Shown here: positions 58,192 to 64,000 of the stretch, piece by piece
How positions within the stretch are numbered: position 1 is the first letter of the stretch
Layout: each line of letters starts with the position of its first letter
NCBI GenBank assembly: GCA_037447655.1
Contig: JBBHKE010000083.1
Span: forward strand, 205,961 to 269,960
Direction: 5' to 3'
Length of the DNA: 64,000 nucleotides
Source of the DNA: Zygnema cylindricum
Lineage: Eukaryota > Streptophyta > Zygnematophyceae > Zygnematales > Zygnemataceae
The notes under the pieces: model-generated
What the model was told of the DNA's origin: nothing
Seen by the model: only the letters and a program-made list of their open reading frames with translations
The model's database searches: none
Made by a program: the position numbers and the translations under genes

Positions 58192-61100
58192 ACCCTACAA
58201 AGGGGAAAGAGATCATTCGGGGGGATAGAGGCCTCCAAAAGGTTTTTGCCATTTTTGGAAAAAGTCGAGACACTTCATAGCAGATTCTGTCAAGCTGTCG
58301 AAGTTAAGGCTCCAAGAGAACTGTTGAGGGGGTTCTTCCGGAGGGAAGAACAAGGCGCTTTTGGTCACAAAAGTGAAAGGATAAACCGAGGACGAGTCAT
58401 TTGAGGAGGAGGATGGGGAGCTTCTTCTTGACGAGAGTTTGGAGGAGAACAAGATCCCTCGGAAAAAGAAGTGTGCTCTCGGAGAAATTCGGAAAGCTCC
58501 ACAAGAAGGATGGATTATCAACTCAGGTGCATCCAGGCATATGTGTCGTGATAAGCAACTCTTTACTAAGCTAAGAAAAATCCCTACTGCAGACAAAGAG
58601 TATAGGGATGGGAGAGTGGTTACAACAGATCTAGTGGGATCGGTAGATCTGAAAGTTTTAGTGGAGGGAAAGACTTCCATACTCACATTCTCAGATGTAC
58701 TCTACATTCCTTAGCTGAGTAAAAATCTTAGCTCTACGTCTGTGTTAGGTGACAAAGAGTTTGATACCTTCATTAGAAAGGGGGTCTTTATAGCTAAGTA
58801 TGGGGATGAAGTTTACTTCACGGCAGATAAGGGTAGCGAAGGAATGTTTTGGCTTAACGTTAGTAATGAAAAGAAGAATGCTTACTATGTTGGTGTTCCG
58901 AATTTGATGATTTGGCATAAGCGATTAGGGCATGTGCATTTTGATAGGTTGAGGGAAATGAAAAAACCTGGGGTAGTAGAAGGCATTCAGTTTGGGGATA
59001 ATGAAATGATGGATGATTGTAGTGGTTGTGCTCAAGGTAAGGCTCACAGACTTCCCTTTCCCAAACCCGCCACATATAGAGGTGAGAAAGTACTAGATCT
59101 GGTCCACACAGATGTATGGGGACCTGCAAAAATACCTTCGGTTGGAGGAAAGAGGTTTATGTTGACAATAACCGATGATTGGTCTACATACTCTAGAGTC
59201 TACTTCTTAAAAACAAAGTCTGAAACATCAACTTACTTCAAAAAATATAAAGCCTGGAGTGAGAAGTTGCATGGAACCCCCATTAAGAGAATAAGGAGTG
59301 ATAATGGGTGGGAATTTACCTCTAACTAGTTTGAGGAATACTTGAGAGATGAGGGAGTTCAGCACCAAAAAACCGTATCATATTACCTCGAACAAAATGG
59401 GGTAGCTGAGAGGTTGAACCGAACACTAAGAGATAGTACATGCAGTATTTTGGCAGACAAGAAAATAGGAAAGAGATTTTGGGCAGAGGCCATGAACTGT
59501 GCCAGCTACATTAAGATTAGAGTCCTTACCTCAGCTGTAAAGGGAGTGACACCTTATGAGAGATGGGTTGGAAGGAAACCAGATATCTCACACCTTAAAG
59601 TATTTGGTAGCCAAGTTTACAGTCTTGACACGGATAGGAAAAACTGGAAACTAGATGCTAAGGGAAAACCTAGATACTTTGTGGGATATGATGAGGATGT
59701 TAAGGGATATAGAGTCTATGACTTAGCAAAGAAAAATATCATTCTGGTCAAACACTTAGTTGTCATGGATGAAGGGAAGTCATTTGACTCCTTTAAATAC
59801 ACCAAGAAGATAACAATCAGATTTGAGTTTGAAGGTGAGGAGGACTCCGTCCTTCCCGAAAGGGACATGAGTGAAACAGGGATTGCAGATTCAGGGGAGA
59901 TCCAAGATACAAGAGATTCACCGGAAACCTCACATATTCCTATGGACTTTGAGGAGACAAAGAGGAGGAACCATAACCGGCTTGCATGGATAGGGGAGCC
60001 GATGAGACAGTAAGGAGAAATCCAAGACTTCGCTCCATCCCAGCTTCGGAGTTTGAGGGAGGGAGAAGGAGCAACAAAAGGATTCAGGAAGAACAGGCTA
60101 CTCACAAGGTAACTAAGCTCTCTCACCCAGATGAGCCACAATCATACTCGGAGGCAGTAAACAGTCCAGAGAAAGACAGATGGATTAGAGCCATAAATGA
60201 TGAGATGGCCTCCATCATGGAAGCAAATACTTGGGAACTAGCAGACTGTCCTCTGGACAGAAAACAGATTGGTTGTAAATGGGTGTTTAAACTAAAACAG
60301 AACCCAGATAATACCATTAAGAGATTATAAGCTCAATTAGTAGCAAAGGGGTTGACCCAAAAGGAGGGGATTGACTATGAGGAAACTTTTGCTCCAGTTG
60401 TTACGTTCCCATCAGTAAGGATTCTTCTTAGTCTCGCACCAGCGAAAGACATGGAAATACACCAGATGGATATTAAGACTGCCTTTCTTAATGGTGAGTT
60501 AGAGGAAGTAATTTTCATGAGGCAACTAGAGGGATTTGTGGAGGAAGGAGAAGAGAGCAAAGTTTGCAGGCTCATAAAGTCCTTATATGGACTGAAGCAG
60601 GCTCCTGACAGTGGAATAAAAAACTAGATGAGTTTCTCACCGATCTGGGATATATCCGGATCAACTTTGACCATTCTATCTATATGTTTGAAGATGAGAA
60701 TGGTGTCATTTTTATTACAATTTATGTGGATGATCTGCTTGTGCTTAGTAAATCTTTGGAAAAGATCAATAAGTTAAAGAAGGATCTTAGAAGCAGATTT
60801 CATATGAAGGATTTAGGGGAGGCAAGATATATTTTGGGGATCTTAATGGAGAGAGATAGGGGGAAAAGGATTTTCAGACTTACTCAGAAAGAAGCAATAG
60901 GTAATATGCTTGAGAAATTCTAGATGAAAAATGCAAACTGTTGTACCACTCCCATGGACTTGAAGAAAGTAAGTGATGGGAGTGTAGAAGGAGGAGTGAT
61001 AATCTTAGATGATCAGGTGAGTCCTGAGGAGAGAGAGTTTATGAAGTCTATCCCTTATAGACAAGTCGTAAAAAAGGTTTAATCTATTTTATGAAGTGTA

Positions 61101-61721
61101 CAAGGCCGATATAGCGGCAGTAGTATGAGTCCTCAGTATGAGTCTTAACGATCCTAGGAAGAGAGATTAGGAGGCAACCAATAGAGTCATGAGATATATG
61201 GTATGAACCAGAGAGTTAGGGTTGCATTTGGGAGGGGAGCACACTGATATCATTACTTGGAGTGATGCCAGTTATGGGGATGCACCTATGACAAGATGCA
61301 CTTCTGGTTATGTGTTGTATGTGAGCGAAGGTGCGTGTTGTTGGAGCAGTAAGCAACAAAAGGTGGTTGCTCAGTCTACTATGGAGGCTGAGTATATTGC
61401 CTCTTATTGTGCTGTGAAAAAGTTGATGTGGGTCAAGTCCTTGTTGCAAGAACTGGGGTATATAAAGAAGGGAGTGCATGAAGTGTTCTATGATAATCAA
61501 GCTGCCATTCAATTGCAGCTAATCCAAAACATCATTTCAAAGCTAAGCATATAGACATAAGGTTGAGTTTTGTGAGAGAAAAAGTTGAGAATAAGATTGT
61601 GAATCTTATATATAGATCAGATGAGGAAATGGTGGCTGATATGATGACAAAACCAGTGCCTTCTCCCAAGTTAAAATATTGCAGAGAAGAGTGTGGACTA
61701 AAACTGAAGTTAAAGTTAGAC
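58192..61721 (+). pseudogene. Element B gag-pol, remainder, broken
   Basis: Continues B's gag-pol where it stopped at 39,515 (GERDHSGG and so on, same as element A near residue 277). The zinc knuckle has lost two Cys (CHFW...DS). The protease reads NSGA, so its catalytic Asp is Asn (about 58,520). Pre-integrase and integrase motifs are kept (WHKRLGH, VHTDVWGP, SDNGWEF, QNGVAERLNR) with a stop at 59,327. Reverse transcriptase is interrupted by a stop at about 60,328 and a one-base loss near 60,607, though YVDDLL survives (about 60,724). RNase H is broken by shifts near 61,075 and 61,515. Closely similar to element A, so B belongs to a near family. Confidence 0.88.
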
Positions 61722-61737
61722 TAGAAAATAAGGGGAG

Positions 61738-62746
61738 TGTTGAAATTATTAGATTTATATGGTATTTTCTAAGTCTAAATAGAACAGTACAATAGGAAAA
61801 GAAATGGGCTGACAACCTGCCTCCACCTCCTCTCTCTACCCACCATACTTGTTGTTATCACTGAGGGATAGAGAGGATGGTTGAGCCATGGCTGTCCTAG
61901 TTAAACAGGCATGACTAAAGAGTGACTTATGTCACTCTCAACAAAAGGTTGAGTCCGACAGGACTCGAACCTCCGACCGGCAGAGCGAGGCGTAGCCGTC
62001 AGCTCTAACCGGTCTATCGTAGAAGTTCGTTGAAATACATAGGGTGTGATATTTATTTAAAATGTGTTTTGACCATGAATCCGATTAACGGAATGACGAA
62101 TGAAAGAACATAGAACCAAGTGATATATAGTGCGAACATTATCTCCCACAAAACAAATGAATCAGACTTTTTTGTTTCTACGGCTAATATTGAATGTCGA
62201 TTTGTGATCCGACGGCACATACCGCTGCCGAAATCGCGATGGTCACCTTGGCGGTTTGTGGGCGTGGAGTGACCTTGCAACACGTGGAGAGATAACATTC
62301 GGTCGTGGGAATTCCGGAGAACAGAAAGAGAAGTTAAAAGTGGACACGCGTCCACTTAATGGCCTTGCCGTACATAGGCCGTACAGAAAGTACATCGGCC
62401 GTAGTACCTTTCTATACCCTACAGTCATTTGATTGGTTCGTACGTTAGTAGATAAGGGTTGTGAGAGGGGTTTAGGACTTAAAGAATTTGGTACATAGTG
62501 ACCTCTCTCACTTATATTGTTTTGTATAAACTTGACATCTTTGCCACTTCATAATTAATCGGCTGGTTGGCCGTTTTCATTGATTCTTTTTCCTACGGAC
62601 TCAGGGGAGTCCACGCTGCAAAGTGGTGCAGTCAGATTGTTTGTTTGCCTTCTTGGGCATCATTGGTTTTGGCTTGAAGTAGGTTAGTCAAAAATTATCT
62701 ATAGGCTTCCTAAATTATGTAGTCCAATGGAGGACACAGAATTGCA
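61738..62746 (+). mobile_element. Element B 3' LTR
   Basis: TGTTGAAATTATTAGATTTA ... CAGAATTGCA, 1,009 bp, after AAAATAAGGGGAG. Followed by CCCTG, the right target duplication. Contains the antisense tRNA-like block (about 61,950-62,030) and GTAC hairpin (about 62,380-62,415). Confidence 0.88.
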
Positions 62747-64000
62747 CCCTGTCTCCTTGGACAGCCTGGGCAACCATGGCTCTAACTCCCTCTCCACTCT
62801 TCAGTTACTGGAACAAGTGTGGGGACTTAAGAATAAAGTAAGAGACAGGTTGCCTTTGCTATTTTACTGTTTTATTTTACACTAATCAGACCTAAAAAAT
62901 AACTAAAGGTACTGTTGCAAGACTACTTTATGTACGACCATTATATGGAATTGCCAAAAAGTTGACGCCTGTCACAACGAGACTTGTTTCGATGCTCTCC
63001 AGAGATGTTGCTAATAAATTAGACAATGCCACGTGTCACCTGGTGTGGTTGTGACCGAAAACTGCCAAAGGGGCCATTTCGCGATGTCGGCTCCCATTAT
63101 GACCGTCCAATCCAGACCGACTTTTAATACTAGCCGTTGAAACAAATGTCACGTACATTTGTTTCGTGGGGTACCTTGGTTCTCACTATAAATGCAACTG
63201 AGTCTATGCAATGAAGTTCGTTCGCTCAGTTAAATGGAATTCTCTACAGACTCATCTTTAAGTATTTATCATACCCTTTACATCTCAACACAGTTCCTAG
63301 CACAGTCCTTAGACTATAAGACAAACGGTAACGGCTAACGGCTACTCCAACGGACAATATGTACTAGGATCAAATCTTGGGTCCGTCCAGTCATTTTGGT
63401 AAGTCTATCCTGGACTGCTCCCTGTCTCCTTGGACAACCCGGGCAGCCATGGCTCTAACTCCCTCTCTAGTCTTTAGTGACTGCAACAAGTGTGGGGAAT
63501 TAAGAATAAAGTAAGAGGCATGCTGCCTTTGCTATTTTACTGTTTTATTTTACACTAATCAAACCTAAAAAATACCTAAAGGTACTGTTGCAAGAGTACT
63601 TTCTGTACGACCATTGTATGGCATGGCCAAGAAGTCGACGCCTATCACAACGAGACTTGTTTTGATCCTCTCCAGATGTTGCTAATCAATGAGACAATGC
63701 CACGTGTCACTTAGTGTGGTTGTGACCAAAAACCGCCAAAATGGTCGTTTCGCGATGTCGGCTCCCATTATGACCGTCCGATCCAGACCGACTTTTAATA
63801 CTTGCCGTTGAAACAAATGTCAGGTACATTTGTTTCGTGCGGTTCCTTGGTTCTCACTGTAAATACAACTGAGTTTATGCTATGAAGTCCGTTCGCTCAG
63901 TTAAATGGAATTCTCTACAGACTCATCTTTAAGTATTTATCACACCCTTTATATCTCAACACAGTTCCTAGCACGTTACCTAGACTATAGGACAAACGCT
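62747..64000 (-). repeat. Tandem, truncated LTR units of the element F family
   Basis: The F LTR interrupted by B resumes at 62,747. At about 62,904 and again at about 63,578 the sequence CTAAAAAATA(A/C)CTAAAGGTACTG jumps from the outer end of the LTR back to its middle, giving units of about 674 bp in head-to-tail order. Each unit repeats the 11-bp-arm palindrome (63,139-63,165; 63,810-63,836) and the tRNA-like block (about 63,310-63,390). The array runs out of the window. Confidence 0.7.

Overview
The window looks like nuclear DNA of a streptophyte (land plant or close algal relative), probably not a seed plant. The evidence is four-part: an HPP-family membrane protein gene with introns; leucine-rich repeats of the plant GxIP type, each encoded by its own 72-nt exon; Ty1/copia retrotransposons with a UBN2/DUF4219-like gag; and a primer-binding site that matches the anticodon arm of plant initiator tRNA-Met. 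The species cannot be named from sequence alone. I see no rRNA, intact tRNA gene or CRISPR array.

Region 1 (1-15,600) is mostly simple sequence: polypyrimidine on the + strand, a 5.5-kb degenerate TTACTG array, A-rich and ATT-rich tracts. Buried in it are six exons of one LRR gene on the minus strand (14,868 down to 2,031). Each is exactly 72 nt, in the same phase (2), with an intact AG acceptor and GT donor. The simple-sequence deserts are therefore the introns of a receptor-like gene whose ends lie outside what I can recognise.

Region 2 (15,600-23,490) is largely uncoded and decayed. It holds diverged repeats, a TGTACG-rich tract, one end of a hAT-like element (18,033), a short acidic ORF of doubtful reality, and a probable solo or 3' LTR (about 21,560-22,268).

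Region 3 (23,492-25,670, minus) is the one ordinary gene whose coding model I can close from start to stop: four exons, 344 codons, HPP family.

Region 4 (26,400-31,700) holds DNA-transposon remains: an inverted-repeat pair, a non-autonomous 828-bp hAT element with a perfect 8-bp target duplication, a 963-bp element with 16-bp terminal inverted repeats, and a decayed hAT transposase (BED-like plus DUF659-type region).

Region 5 (33,100-64,000) is a nest of Ty1/copia elements of related families. Element F (minus, truncated) was hit in its LTR by element B (36,682-62,746). B's gag carries a solo LTR and then element C (39,516-58,191). C's 5' LTR holds element D (39,596-45,716) and its 3' LTR holds element A (51,712-58,144). 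A is complete: 1,045-bp LTRs differing at about five sites, a perfect CTTGT target duplication, PBS, PPT and a single 1,449-codon gag-pol ORF. The others are broken. The gag start codon lies inside the 5' LTR and the PBS is read as codons of gag, so the LTR end, the primer site and the protein start overlap.
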